Assembly: GCA_944324485.1 (NCBI GenBank) | Contig: CALUWM010000006.1 | Coordinates: 1 to 64,000 of the forward strand | DNA length: 64,000 bases | Direction of reading: 5' to 3' | From: Candidatus Gastranaerophilales bacterium | Lineage (GTDB): Bacteria; Cyanobacteriota; Vampirovibrionia; Gastranaerophilales; Gastranaerophilaceae | Shown: piece by piece, positions 17,021-25,099 of the stretch | How the letters are laid out: every line of letters begins with the position of its first letter | How positions within the stretch are numbered: the stretch's first letter is position 1 | Translations under genes and position numbers: made by a program | Notes under the pieces: model-generated | Told to the model about the DNA's origin: nothing | The model's database searches: none | The model's input: the letters and a program-made list of their open reading frames with translations, nothing else

Positions 17021-17845
17021 ATGAGTCAGACAACAGACATTGATTCATATAAAAAAATATCTAGACTATCAGACGAGCAAATTTCACAGCTTTGGGAACA
17101 ATATTTGGAAGATAGAACAAATAAATCGGTTAGGGATAAACTGATTGTTCAGTATATATATCTAGCCAGATATGTTGTAGGTAGAATTAAAGTTAATTTG
17201 CCGGCAAGTTTTACATTTGATGATATTGTATCTTTTGGGATTGAAGGTTTAATAGATGCTATTGAAAAGTATCATCCTTCAAAGGGTGCAAAATTTGAAT
17301 CATATGCACTAATGAGAATAAGAGGTGCAATAATAGATAAAATTCGTTCTTCTGATTGGTTGCCACGAACTTTGAGACGAAAAATAAAAGAAATTAAAAT
17401 AGCAACTGAAAGATTGAAACAGCAAATAGGCAGACCTCCTACAACAAAGGAAATCGCAGATGTTATGGGGCTAAGCGAGGAAAAAGTTGTTGAAATAATG
17501 TCTGCTGATGTAACGGTAAATTCTATCTATGATAAAAAAGGTACAGGTGAGGATAGCGTTGAAATAATTGATACTATCGAAGATGAAAATTCGCAACGTC
17601 CGGAAGAGAAAATTGAAAAAACTGATGCAAAAAAAGAGTTGCAAATGGCACTAAGGAAATTGCCAGAAAGAGAAAGAACGCTTTTGGTTTTCTATTATCA
17701 TGAAAACATGACCTTAAAAGAAATTGGTGAAGCTATAAACGTTTCAGAGTCTAGAGTTTGTCAATTACATGCTCAAGCAATCATGAAGCTTAGAAATATA
17801 TTGTCAGCAAATAGAAGTGAAAGACTTAATAAAAGTATCATTTAA
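17021..17845 (+). CDS. fliA: FliA/WhiG-type RNA polymerase sigma factor
   Basis: An alternative sigma-70 factor of the sigma-28 group, which in other bacteria directs flagellar or developmental genes. Region 2 is clear (FTFDDIVSFGIEGLIDAIEKY, KFESYALMRIRGAIIDKIRSSDWLPR, the typical DWxPR end). Region 3 has RPPTTKEIADVMGLSEEKV, and region 4 has LPERERTLLVFYYHENMT with the helix-turn-helix KEIGEAINVSESRVCQLH. Region 1.1 is absent, as expected, and 274 residues is normal. A FliO-like protein is encoded 6 kb away, but no flagellin, hook or FlgM gene is in the window. The target regulon may not be flagellar. Confidence 0.85.
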   Translation: MSQTTDIDSYKKISRLSDEQISQLWEQYLEDRTNKSVRDKLIVQYIYLARYVVGRIKVNLPASFTFDDIVSFGIEGLIDAIEKYHPSKGAKFESYALMRIRGAIIDKIRSSDWLPRTLRRKIKEIKIATERLKQQIGRPPTTKEIADVMGLSEEKVVEIMSADVTVNSIYDKKGTGEDSVEIIDTIEDENSQRPEEKIEKTDAKKELQMALRKLPERERTLLVFYYHENMTLKEIGEAINVSESRVCQLHAQAIMKLRNILSANRSERLNKSII

Positions 17846-17868
17846 TTTTTTAATTTTATTTTTTCTTG

Positions 17869-17877
17869 TGCTAAAAT
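17869..17877 (+). promoter_or_regulatory. Extended -10 promoter of tpiA
   Basis: TGCTAAAAT is an extended -10 element between the sigma factor gene and tpiA. A weak TTTAAT lies 17 bases upstream as a -35. It would let tpiA be expressed apart from the sigma gene. Confidence 0.45.
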
Positions 17878-17913
17878 AACTTTCGTAAGTATTTTTTATA
17901 AGGAGTTATTATT

Positions 17914-18684
17914 ATGGCAAGAAGACCTATTATTGCTGGTAATTGGAAAATGAACAACAATAAAGCTGAAGCAAAAGAACTAACAGATGGTATTATGTAT
18001 GGAATAAGCCAGTTGGATGCTTCAAAGATGCCTGAAGTTGTTTTAGCACCAACATATACTGCTTTATGGCAGGTTTATGATTTGATAAAAAATGAACCAA
18101 AACTTTCACTTGCTGCTCAAAATGTTAACCCTAATCCGTCTGGAGCATATACAGGTGAAATTTCATTAGATATGTTAGCTGATTTTAAAGTTAAGTTCGT
18201 TATAATTGGACATTCGGAACGCCGTCAAATGTTTAATGAAACTGATGAATTTATAAATCAAAAAGCCCTTGCTATCTTAGAAAAAGGCTTAATACCTATT
18301 ATTTGTTGTGGTGAAACTTTAGAACAAAGAGAACAAGGTGTTACGGATTCTCACCTTGCATCTCAAATAACTAAAGCATTTAAGGGAATTTCTCCAGAAG
18401 ATGCTAAAAAGTCAGTTATAGCTTATGAACCTATTTGGGCAATAGGAACAGGTAAGTCTTGTGATGCAGTTGAAGCAAATAGAACAATAGGTGAAATAAG
18501 AAAAGTTATAAAAAATTTATACAGCGCAGAAGTAGCTGATGCTATTAGAATTTTATACGGTGGTTCAGTTAAACCTTCAACTATTGTTGAACAAATGGCA
18601 CAATCGGAAATAGATGGCGGTTTGATTGGCGGAGCATCTTTAAAGGCGGATAGTTTTATTGAATTGATTAAGGGTGCTATGTAA
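17914..18684 (+). CDS. tpiA: Triose-phosphate isomerase
   Basis: This cytoplasmic glycolytic enzyme interconverts DHAP and glyceraldehyde-3-phosphate. Active-site residues are visible: GNWKMN (Lys), IGHSERRQ (His), and the catalytic Glu with loop 6 in AYEPIWAIGTGKS, then the phosphate-binding YGGSVKP and GGLIGGAS. Its 256 residues match the family. The ATG follows an AAGGAG ribosome site with 8-base spacing. It is monocistronic by its own promoter and downstream terminator. Unlike many bacteria, it is not next to gap or pgk here. Confidence 0.97.
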   Translation: MARRPIIAGNWKMNNNKAEAKELTDGIMYGISQLDASKMPEVVLAPTYTALWQVYDLIKNEPKLSLAAQNVNPNPSGAYTGEISLDMLADFKVKFVIIGHSERRQMFNETDEFINQKALAILEKGLIPIICCGETLEQREQGVTDSHLASQITKAFKGISPEDAKKSVIAYEPIWAIGTGKSCDAVEANRTIGEIRKVIKNLYSAEVADAIRILYGGSVKPSTIVEQMAQSEIDGGLIGGASLKADSFIELIKGAM

Positions 18685-18704
18685 TAATTTATTTTATGAA
18701 TTAT

Positions 18705-18735
18705 ATTAAAAGGCTCTTATTAAGAGCCTTTTAAT
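18705..18735. terminator. Bidirectional intrinsic terminator
   Basis: ATTAAAAGGCTCTTA pairs perfectly with TAAGAGCCTTTTAAT around one central base, giving a 15-bp stem with U-rich ends on both strands. It separates tpiA from the convergent membrane protein gene. Confidence 0.9.
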
Positions 18736-18737
18736 AT

Positions 18738-20591
18738 TTAATCATCATCTTCTTTCTCTTGTTTTTCCTTTAATTCTTCTTGTTTTTCTTTTAATTCTTC
18801 AGCTTTTTCTTTTAATTCTTCAGCTTTTTCTTTTAATTCTTCAGCTTTTTCGTTTTTGCTGATATTTATTTCTTGTTGTTCTTTTTCTTGTTGCATTTTT
18901 TTGATTTTTTGTTTTATTTTACCTGCAGGTTTTACCATTAAAACCGGAACTAGAAAACGAACAACAAGAGTGAATATTGTTAGTGATTTAAATTTGCTTA
19001 ATTTTTTACCATACCCGGAGGCCAGTTTATCTGCAAGCGTTTTTATTTCTTCATCTGTTATATTATTAATACCTTTTTTTACAAATTCTTTTGCTATACC
19101 CTCTGGATTATTTAATTTTTTACAACTTTCTTTAATTGCATTCGATAAATCAGGTATTTCTTTTCCTTGATTGTTATTTACCAGTTGTTTTATATTATTT
19201 TGTATTTCTAAAGAATATTTTGTTTTGCCTTTATTGATTAATCCATCTAACAGCCAATCTATTATAAATGCAGCTGAACTTGAAACAGCAGTTACAAGTA
19301 CTGTTTGAATATTAAGACCAAGCTTTTGATCAGGATCAATTTTTTTAGAGCGCAGAGTATTTTGAACCCAATAAGATGTGAGTAATATTGATTCTATATC
19401 TGCCATTCTGGCACTCGGTTTTTTGGCTTTAGAAAGAAGTTTTACGCTATTTTCGCCAAAGTTTGTCATTGAGAGCTTTTCTATGCCTTTAGAAAGTCCT
19501 TTTGCTATGTTGTCGGTTACATTTCCTGTAAAGGCTACATTGGTTGTATTATTTGAATTTTTATTTAAAATTGCACTAAAGTATTCTTTGTCTTTTTGGA
19601 ATTGTTGTGATGTTATTAAAGTAGAATAATTTTTAGATAAGTTTTCTTTTTCAAGTGCTTGTTGTTTTTCTCTATTTTTCTTTGCAAAAATAAAAGCAAC
19701 AGTAGCCGGTAATAATAAGCTTGATATTTTTGCTTTCATGATTGCCGTTATCCATCCTGTCGAATTTTTCCATAAAGATTCAAAAGCTTCATAAAGAGTG
19801 GTGCCACTTTTGCCATTTTTTGTTTTATCTATCAAGTTTTTTACAAAATTAGGATTTTTATTAAAGATTTCTACGTGGTTTTTGCATGTATTAACTAATT
19901 CTTCTGCTTTATTTTTAATTAAATTTTCATTTGGTTCATATTCAATTTTTTTAAATAAAGCTTTTATATATTCGGTAATTTTTTTGTATCCTTGATTATC
20001 TTCTAAAGCTTTTCTAAGTAGCCCTTTTCTTTCTTTTGAAGGTTTATATTGTTTTTTTAGGATTTCTTTTGCAAGTTCTTTAGCTTTATCACTATCTGCT
20101 TCTAAAACTGTTATTTTATTATTTTCATCAATTTTAAGTAATTTAAGGTTGTTTTTTATTATATCAACTGCTTTTTTAACTATATTTCCGCCTATTGTAA
20201 AGCTTAAAAAGCTACCTAAAAATGCTTGTAAAAAGTTTTTGGTAGCTATCATTTGTTTATCTTTTTCGTCTGTATCTTTTGTTTTTAGCACCAGTAAAGG
20301 CTTTAAAATGCCTGCAATAAGCATTGCATAGATTGCATTATATGCTGCTTCATTGTCATAAACAAAGTCTATAAGCTTATTTAGGGGTCTATTTTGTACA
20401 AAAGCCTCTCCGATTTTACCGGTTATTTTTTGACCTTCTGAAATTGCAGACCCGCTAAAGCTCACTGCCTCTGCGGGTCTGGTTTTTATATGTTGTTTTA
20501 TATTTTTTTGCTCATCAAATTCATACTGTCTCGATTTGAGCTTATTTGTTGTTTGCTTACTTATTGGCGAATATTTATATTTTACTTTCAT
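18738..20591 (-). CDS. Large lineage-specific membrane protein with C-terminal heptad repeats
   Basis: No named family is recognised for this 617-residue protein. A basic N-terminus is followed by AVSFSGSA near residue 42; a similar NVAFTGNV recurs near residue 350. Hydrophobic segments lie at about 80-100, 130-150, 290-305, 430-455 and 545-560. Charged lysine-rich helical stretches separate them. The tail is four near-identical heptads (AEELKEK type) ending in EKEDDD, a predicted coiled coil encoded by a 21-bp tandem repeat. The layout recalls the smaller proteins at 4112-4915 and 61484-62470. An AGGTGTC ribosome site precedes the ATG. Confidence 0.7.
   Translation of the reverse strand: MKVKYKYSPISKQTTNKLKSRQYEFDEQKNIKQHIKTRPAEAVSFSGSAISEGQKITGKIGEAFVQNRPLNKLIDFVYDNEAAYNAIYAMLIAGILKPLLVLKTKDTDEKDKQMIATKNFLQAFLGSFLSFTIGGNIVKKAVDIIKNNLKLLKIDENNKITVLEADSDKAKELAKEILKKQYKPSKERKGLLRKALEDNQGYKKITEYIKALFKKIEYEPNENLIKNKAEELVNTCKNHVEIFNKNPNFVKNLIDKTKNGKSGTTLYEAFESLWKNSTGWITAIMKAKISSLLLPATVAFIFAKKNREKQQALEKENLSKNYSTLITSQQFQKDKEYFSAILNKNSNNTTNVAFTGNVTDNIAKGLSKGIEKLSMTNFGENSVKLLSKAKKPSARMADIESILLTSYWVQNTLRSKKIDPDQKLGLNIQTVLVTAVSSSAAFIIDWLLDGLINKGKTKYSLEIQNNIKQLVNNNQGKEIPDLSNAIKESCKKLNNPEGIAKEFVKKGINNITDEEIKTLADKLASGYGKKLSKFKSLTIFTLVVRFLVPVLMVKPAGKIKQKIKKMQQEKEQQEINISKNEKAEELKEKAEELKEKAEELKEKQEELKEKQEKEDDD
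18769..18852 (-). repeat. Four tandem 21-bp repeats in coding sequence
   Basis: Four consecutive 21-bp units share the core TTTAATTCTTC; the middle two are identical and the outer two differ by a few bases. Each encodes one seven-residue unit of the coiled-coil tail. Copy number is likely to vary by slippage without breaking the frame. Confidence 0.9.
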
Positions 20592-20654
20592 GACACCTAT
20601 ATAAAACTACTGAATATTAAAGTTTGCTATTATTTTATCTTTTGTTACAAATTT

Positions 20655-21632
20655 TTATACATTTAAGATTACCGATTTTTTTGAATTTATGTATTGTTCT
20701 ATTTTGTTTACAATTATTTTTTCGAATTTTATATTAAAAATATTGTTAATTTCATTTATAAAAAAGCATGGGCTTGTTAAATTTATTTCAATTATTTTTC
20801 CGTCTATAACATCTAATCCTGCCATATAAATACCGTCATATTCAAATTTTTGTTTTACGTAATTTTCTATTTGTTTTTCTTTTTGATTTAATTGAGCAAA
20901 TTTAAGAGTATTTTGATTATGTTCATTAAATTTGAAATCATTGTTTGTTGCGATTTTAGTAACGCAATAATCAAAAATTTCACCGCAAATGTATATTAAT
21001 CTTTTATCTCCATTTTTTATTTCCGGCAGATATTCTTGAACCATTACAGATGTTTTATAATCATTGGTTGCTGTTTTTATTATTGTATTAATGTTTTTAT
21101 CATTTTGATTAAGATAGAAAACACCCGAACCGAAACACCTGTTCAAGGGTTTTATTATTATTTCTTTTTTCTCAAAAAGAAATTCTTTAATTATTTTTTC
21201 ATCTGATGCAACTATATTCTCAGGTATTATCTCGGGGAATTCGTTTATATAAAGTTTCTCATTTTTTTCTCTTATTGCTTTTGGAGAATTCATTATTATT
21301 GTATCTTTATTTTTAACGCTGGATAATATATAACTTGCATTGATATAGTCAATGTCTACCGGAGGATCCGGTCTAAAGAAAATTATATCAAAACTATTTA
21401 AGTCTATTTTTATAGTGTTTTGTTCTTTTTTTATATTTTCATTTTCTATATATGTTTTATAACAAAGTCCGAAAGGTTTATTGAACTCAATTAAAAGTTT
21501 ATTTTTTGTTGTGATAAATACGTTATAGTTTCTATTTAAAAACTCCCAAATTAGCCAAAAATTTGTTACTAGTTTATTGAATTCGAAGTATTTATATTCA
21601 ATTTCGTCTATCACAATTAATATATTTTTCAT
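20655..21632 (-). CDS. gshB: Glutathione synthetase (ATP-grasp)
   Basis: GshB joins gamma-glutamylcysteine and glycine. The ATP-grasp landmarks are present: FFRPDPPVDIDY (substrate site, usually RxDPP), NSPKAIREKNEKLY, VMVQEYLPEIKNGDKRLIYI, and the C-terminal EINLTSPCFF that matches EINVTSPT in known enzymes. The glycine-rich ATP loop is RCFGSGVFYL. Length (325) fits. No gshA is in the window, so the full pathway is not shown, and a related ATP-grasp ligase is possible. The gene has an extended -10 box six bases before its ATG and no ribosome site. Confidence 0.85.
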   Translation of the reverse strand: MKNILIVIDEIEYKYFEFNKLVTNFWLIWEFLNRNYNVFITTKNKLLIEFNKPFGLCYKTYIENENIKKEQNTIKIDLNSFDIIFFRPDPPVDIDYINASYILSSVKNKDTIIMNSPKAIREKNEKLYINEFPEIIPENIVASDEKIIKEFLFEKKEIIIKPLNRCFGSGVFYLNQNDKNINTIIKTATNDYKTSVMVQEYLPEIKNGDKRLIYICGEIFDYCVTKIATNNDFKFNEHNQNTLKFAQLNQKEKQIENYVKQKFEYDGIYMAGLDVIDGKIIEINLTSPCFFINEINNIFNIKFEKIIVNKIEQYINSKKSVILNV

Positions 21633-21638
21633 AAACAG

Positions 21639-21669
21639 ATTATAACAAATAAAAATTTTAGTGTATAAT
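21639..21669. promoter_or_regulatory. Divergent promoter pair with predicted leaderless starts
   Basis: On the minus strand TGTTATAAT (21647 down to 21639) ends six bases before the gshB ATG. On the plus strand TATAAT (21664-21669) ends six bases before the ATG of the small Cys-rich gene. Neither gene has a Shine-Dalgarno site. Transcripts should begin at or next to the start codons. The two -10 boxes are only 19 bases apart, so polymerases must compete. Confidence 0.55.
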
Positions 21670-21675
21670 ATTTTT

Positions 21676-21882
21676 ATGAAAAATTGTCCTTTTAAAAATG
21701 ACGTGTGTGATGAAAATTGCGCATTGTTTATAAAATCAGATGAGTTAAATGAGTTAGTAGCAAACAGATTAAAATCAATAGGTGTGATTACTTATGGAGA
21801 AAATGGTGTTTGCTCTTTAAAAAACATGGCTTTGGCACAAAGCAGATTTATTTTTGAAAACACCAAAGTTTTTAAGAACTAG
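21676..21882 (+). CDS. Small Cys-rich protein, 68 residues
   Basis: No family is recognised. The N-terminus holds closely spaced cysteines (CPFKNDVCDENCALF) and a further Cys lies at GVCSL, which could bind zinc or an iron-sulfur cluster. The rest is a short helical stretch. I start it at the ATG behind a TATAAT box rather than at a GTG 15 bases upstream, because that GTG lies within the promoter. It precedes the TPR gene by 12 bases and is probably the first gene of the long plus-strand run ending with hpt. Confidence 0.6.
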   Translation: MKNCPFKNDVCDENCALFIKSDELNELVANRLKSIGVITYGENGVCSLKNMALAQSRFIFENTKVFKN

Positions 21883-21894
21883 ACGGAGATAAAA

Positions 21895-22944
21895 TTGTTA
21901 AGAGAGAATATAATTTCTGAGTTAAAAGAAAAAATTAAGCAAAATCCTAATGATATAGATAACTACAAAAATCTTGCTAATTATTATATTGGAAGTAATG
22001 ATTTGAATAACGCCATGCTTGTGTATGGAGAAATTTTAAAAATTTCTCCAAGCGATTATCAATCTTTAATAAATCTTGGTAGTATATATTTTTTCAAAAA
22101 AATGTATTTTGAAGCGATAGAATGTTACAACAAGGCTATTGTAACAGAACCAAATAATTATGCTTCATATTATAATTTGGGTAATATATATGCTGAAATC
22201 GATAATTTTGAAGCTTCTTTGTCAAATTACGAGAAGGCTTTAAAGATAAACCCAGATAAAGCTGAAATATATAATGCCTTGGGGTATCTTTATCAAGATG
22301 TCGATAACTTGGAAACAGCGTCTAAATATTATCTAAAAGCTATCGAAATTGAACCGGTTAATTATGAATATTATATTAATGTCGCAAATGTTGAACAAAA
22401 AAAAGGCAATAATGTGGATGCTTTGGTTTATTATGAAAAAGCAAGTGAGATAAACCCTGAAGATGAAAAAGTTACACTTTGCCTTGCAAATGCTTATGCT
22501 GCTGTTAAAAATTTTGATAAAGCATTAAAATTATATGATAAAGCTATTGAATTAAATCCTTCTTATTATTCTGCTTTGGTTTGTAAAGCAATTGCTTATT
22601 GTGATATTAATATGGCTCAAGATGCAATAAGTTTTTTAAAAGAAGCTATTGAAATAGAACCTGATAAGGCAAATGCTTATATTTTACTTGCTAACATCTT
22701 AGTTGATGAAAAAAGGTTTGAAGAAGCACTTTTGATATATAAAACAGCTTCTAAGATATTAACTAAAGACCCTAAAATTTCTGCATTTATAGCAAACACT
22801 TATGTTATGTTAGGCGATTATGTGCAAGCTGTTAAGTATTATAAAAAAGCTATTAAGCAGGCTCCAAAAGATAATGAAATAAAACTAATATATATTGAAA
22901 TGGCAAATAGCTACATAAATACTAAATTGAAAGGTTTACAATAA
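21895..22944 (+). CDS. TPR-repeat protein
   Basis: A helical-repeat scaffold of 349 residues made of about nine tetratricopeptide units. Typical units include YYNLGNIYAEIDNFEASLSN and ALKINPDKAEIYNALGYLYQ, with the W-LG-Y-A-P pattern and 34-residue spacing. No signal peptide or enzymatic domain is seen, so it is probably a cytoplasmic protein-protein interaction module. The start is a TTG with a GGAG ribosome site six bases upstream; no ATG fits. It belongs to the operon with the membrane protein, FliO-like and sugar genes. Confidence 0.88.
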   Translation: MLRENIISELKEKIKQNPNDIDNYKNLANYYIGSNDLNNAMLVYGEILKISPSDYQSLINLGSIYFFKKMYFEAIECYNKAIVTEPNNYASYYNLGNIYAEIDNFEASLSNYEKALKINPDKAEIYNALGYLYQDVDNLETASKYYLKAIEIEPVNYEYYINVANVEQKKGNNVDALVYYEKASEINPEDEKVTLCLANAYAAVKNFDKALKLYDKAIELNPSYYSALVCKAIAYCDINMAQDAISFLKEAIEIEPDKANAYILLANILVDEKRFEEALLIYKTASKILTKDPKISAFIANTYVMLGDYVQAVKYYKKAIKQAPKDNEIKLIYIEMANSYINTKLKGLQ

Positions 22945-22946
22945 GG

Positions 22947-23348
22947 ATGAGTGTAAGATTTAGTGACAGGATTATATCAATATTAGCTTATTTTACATTT
23001 GGAATTTTTAGTATAATTTGGATTGTCTTTGCAAATCTTACAAAGAAAACCATGAGCTCTTTTCTTGTGTTTAATTTGTATCAAGCGATTTTTATATCGG
23101 TAGTTTTGGCTGTTATTTCTCTTTTATATAGCATTTCGATAAATTTAATCAGTGTAATACCTCTTATTGGTAATTTTGCTGAATGGTTTGATGTATTTTT
23201 TAATCAAACGCCTTTGTATTTTACATTTACAATTTCTGGGCTATTGGTAACTATTTTGGTTATGTATTTATCTTTAATGTCTTTATTTGGAAAAAAACCT
23301 TATTTACCAATGGTTTCTGATGTAATATCTTCAAATTTTGGAGGATGA
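22947..23348 (+). CDS. Small polytopic membrane protein (Tic20/DUF4870-like)
   Basis: The 133-residue protein has four hydrophobic segments (about 10-30, 40-65, 70-82 and 90-112). The SSFLVFNLYQAIFISVV segment recalls the RFNxYQA region of Tic20/DUF4870-type proteins; that resemblance is weak and the call is tentative. An AAGGA ribosome site overlaps the end of the TPR gene. Its own 3' end provides the GGAGG site for the FliO-like gene, a sign of tight translational coupling. Confidence 0.6.
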   Translation: MSVRFSDRIISILAYFTFGIFSIIWIVFANLTKKTMSSFLVFNLYQAIFISVVLAVISLLYSISINLISVIPLIGNFAEWFDVFFNQTPLYFTFTISGLLVTILVMYLSLMSLFGKKPYLPMVSDVISSNFGG

Positions 23349-23349
23349 T

Positions 23350-23760
23350 TTGAAAAAAAATATATTTTTTCTTTTAAACTTTTTTTCTTATGCTTATTGT
23401 TTAGCAGATGAGTTGAATTTAGAAGATGAAGAAATCAAAAATGCTTTAAGTCAGAATGTATATGAACCAAATTATTTCAGCTTATTTTTAGGTTTGTTTT
23501 TGGTCGTTGGTTTAATATATTTAACCGGTTTTTTATATCAAAAATTGTCAAAAGTTAGGATTAATACTGAAAATGATTTTATAAATAAGCCGCAAGTTTT
23601 AGCTACAACATCATTAGGGCAAGGAAAAAACATTCATGTAATTAAGATTAATGATGATTATATTTTAGTTGGAGCAACTCAAAACAATATCTCTTTTTTA
23701 AAGGATTTAGATAAAAATTATATTATAGAACAGCTGAGGAAAGTTGATGAAAACAGTTAA
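23350..23760 (+). CDS. FliO-like flagellar export/assembly membrane protein
   Basis: FliO helps assemble FliP, the core of the flagellar export gate. This 136-residue protein has a signal-like hydrophobic N-terminus, an acidic stretch, one strong membrane segment (YFSLFLGLFLVVGLIYLTGF) and a cytoplasmic domain whose LGQGKNIHVIKINDDYILVG follows the FliO pattern of a conserved GxGxxIxVIxVxDxYxLxG. A TTG start is chosen because GGAGG lies five bases upstream; an in-frame TTG 12 bases earlier has no such site. No fliP, fliQ or fliR is next to it, so the assignment to flagella is uncertain. Confidence 0.62.
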   Translation: MKKNIFFLLNFFSYAYCLADELNLEDEEIKNALSQNVYEPNYFSLFLGLFLVVGLIYLTGFLYQKLSKVRINTENDFINKPQVLATTSLGQGKNIHVIKINDDYILVGATQNNISFLKDLDKNYIIEQLRKVDENS

Positions 23761-24610
23761 AATTGGAAATAAGAAAGTAGGATTTGGCGAGCCGGTTTTT
23801 ATAATTGCCGAAATTGGAATAAACCATAACGGTTCATTAAATACTGCTAAAAAATTAATAAATATAGCTCATCTTTTTGGCTGTGATGCTGTTAAGTTTC
23901 AAAAAAGGACAATTGAAAAGGTATACAGTAAAGAAGAACTTTTAATGCCTCGCCAAAGTGTTTTTGGTGAAACCAACGGAGATTTAAAACGTGGATTGGA
24001 ATTTGGGTATGAGGAATATAAAGAAATCGATAAGTATTGTAAAGAACTTGGAATATATTGGTTTGCATCGGTATGGGATGAAGATAGCGTAGATTTTTTA
24101 GAAAAATTTAATGTATGCGCTCATAAAATTCCGTCTGCGTGTATAACGGATATTAATCTTTTAAAGCATGTTAAAAAGACAAACAAGCCTATTTTTTTAT
24201 CAACAGGCATGTCAACTATGGATGAAATAGATAATGCTGTAAAAATACTTGGAGAGGATAATATCGTGCTGTTTCATTGTACATCGACTTATCCGACACA
24301 AAATAATGAAATAAATTTAAAAGTAATTCAGACTTTTAAAGATAGATTCAGTTGTCCTATCGGATATTCCGGACATGAAAAAGGAATTGTTCCTTCTACT
24401 ATTGCAGCTGTTATGGGTGCATGTGCGGTAGAAAGACATATTACGCTTGATAGAACCATGTGGGGTTCAGATCAGGCAGCAAGTCTTGAACCTGAAGGAT
24501 TAAGGAAATTAGTCCGAGATATTAGAAATGTTAAGGATTTTATGGGCGATGGTATAAAAAGAGTTTATGATTCCGAATTGCCGATAAAAAAGAAATTGAG
24601 GAGAGTTTAA
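23747..24610 (+). CDS. neuB: Nonulosonate (sialic acid-type) synthase NeuB
   Basis: NeuB-family enzymes condense phosphoenolpyruvate with an amino sugar to form sialic, legionaminic or pseudaminic acids for surface glycans. The barrel motifs are clear: AEIGINHNGS, CDAVKFQKR, HKIPSACITD, STGMSTMDEI, HCTSTYPT, GYSGHEKG and ERHITLDRTMWGSDQAASLEP. At 287 residues it lacks the C-terminal SAF (antifreeze-like) domain found in most NeuB/SpsE proteins, which usually closes the active site. The start overlaps the FliO-like gene by 14 bases with AGGA upstream. A KdsC-like phosphatase follows directly. Confidence 0.88.
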   Translation: MKTVKIGNKKVGFGEPVFIIAEIGINHNGSLNTAKKLINIAHLFGCDAVKFQKRTIEKVYSKEELLMPRQSVFGETNGDLKRGLEFGYEEYKEIDKYCKELGIYWFASVWDEDSVDFLEKFNVCAHKIPSACITDINLLKHVKKTNKPIFLSTGMSTMDEIDNAVKILGEDNIVLFHCTSTYPTQNNEINLKVIQTFKDRFSCPIGYSGHEKGIVPSTIAAVMGACAVERHITLDRTMWGSDQAASLEPEGLRKLVRDIRNVKDFMGDGIKRVYDSELPIKKKLRRV

Positions 24611-25098
24611 TGGTGTTAAAGTTATCAGATTCTATAAAATTTGTTGTAAGTGATTTTGATGGAGTTTTTACGGATGGATCTGTTTATTTATCTGAAAATA
24701 ATGATGTTCAAAAAAGATTGAACTTTAAAGACATCATGGGGGTTTCTTTGTTGTTAAAAGCCGGTATAAATTTTGGCATAATTTCAGGTGAAAAAAGTAA
24801 TATTTTGAATTATTTTAAAGATAAATTTTCAATCAAAGAAATTCATGGCGGTATAAGACAAAAAGGCATTGTTCTGGAAGATATTATGCAAAGGTATGGT
24901 TTAAAATCTAATCAGGTTTTATACATAGGTGATGATATTAATGATATTCCTGCTTTTGATTTAGTAGATTTTAAAGTTGCTCCAAAAAATTTAAATCCTG
25001 TTTTAAAATTTAGTGTACAGGATTTGCAAATAACCGAAAATTATGGCGGAGATGGTGCAATAAGAGAAATAGCAGACATGCTGGTGAATTTAAAATAA
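24610..25098 (+). CDS. KdsC-like HAD phosphatase
   Basis: A tetrameric-type HAD phosphatase of 162 residues from the KDO-8-phosphate phosphatase group. Motif I is SDFDGVFTDG, then NFKDIMGVSLLLKAG and ISGEKS (motif II), with GDDINDIPAF (motif IV) and the C-terminal GGDGAIREIADM that completes the neighbour's active site. It starts on the last base of the neuB stop (TAATG). Beside NeuB the likely substrate is a 9-phosphorylated nonulosonate rather than KDO-8-P; no kdsA or kdsB is nearby. That choice is inference. Confidence 0.85.
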   Translation: MVLKLSDSIKFVVSDFDGVFTDGSVYLSENNDVQKRLNFKDIMGVSLLLKAGINFGIISGEKSNILNYFKDKFSIKEIHGGIRQKGIVLEDIMQRYGLKSNQVLYIGDDINDIPAFDLVDFKVAPKNLNPVLKFSVQDLQITENYGGDGAIREIADMLVNLK

Positions 25099-25099
25099 A

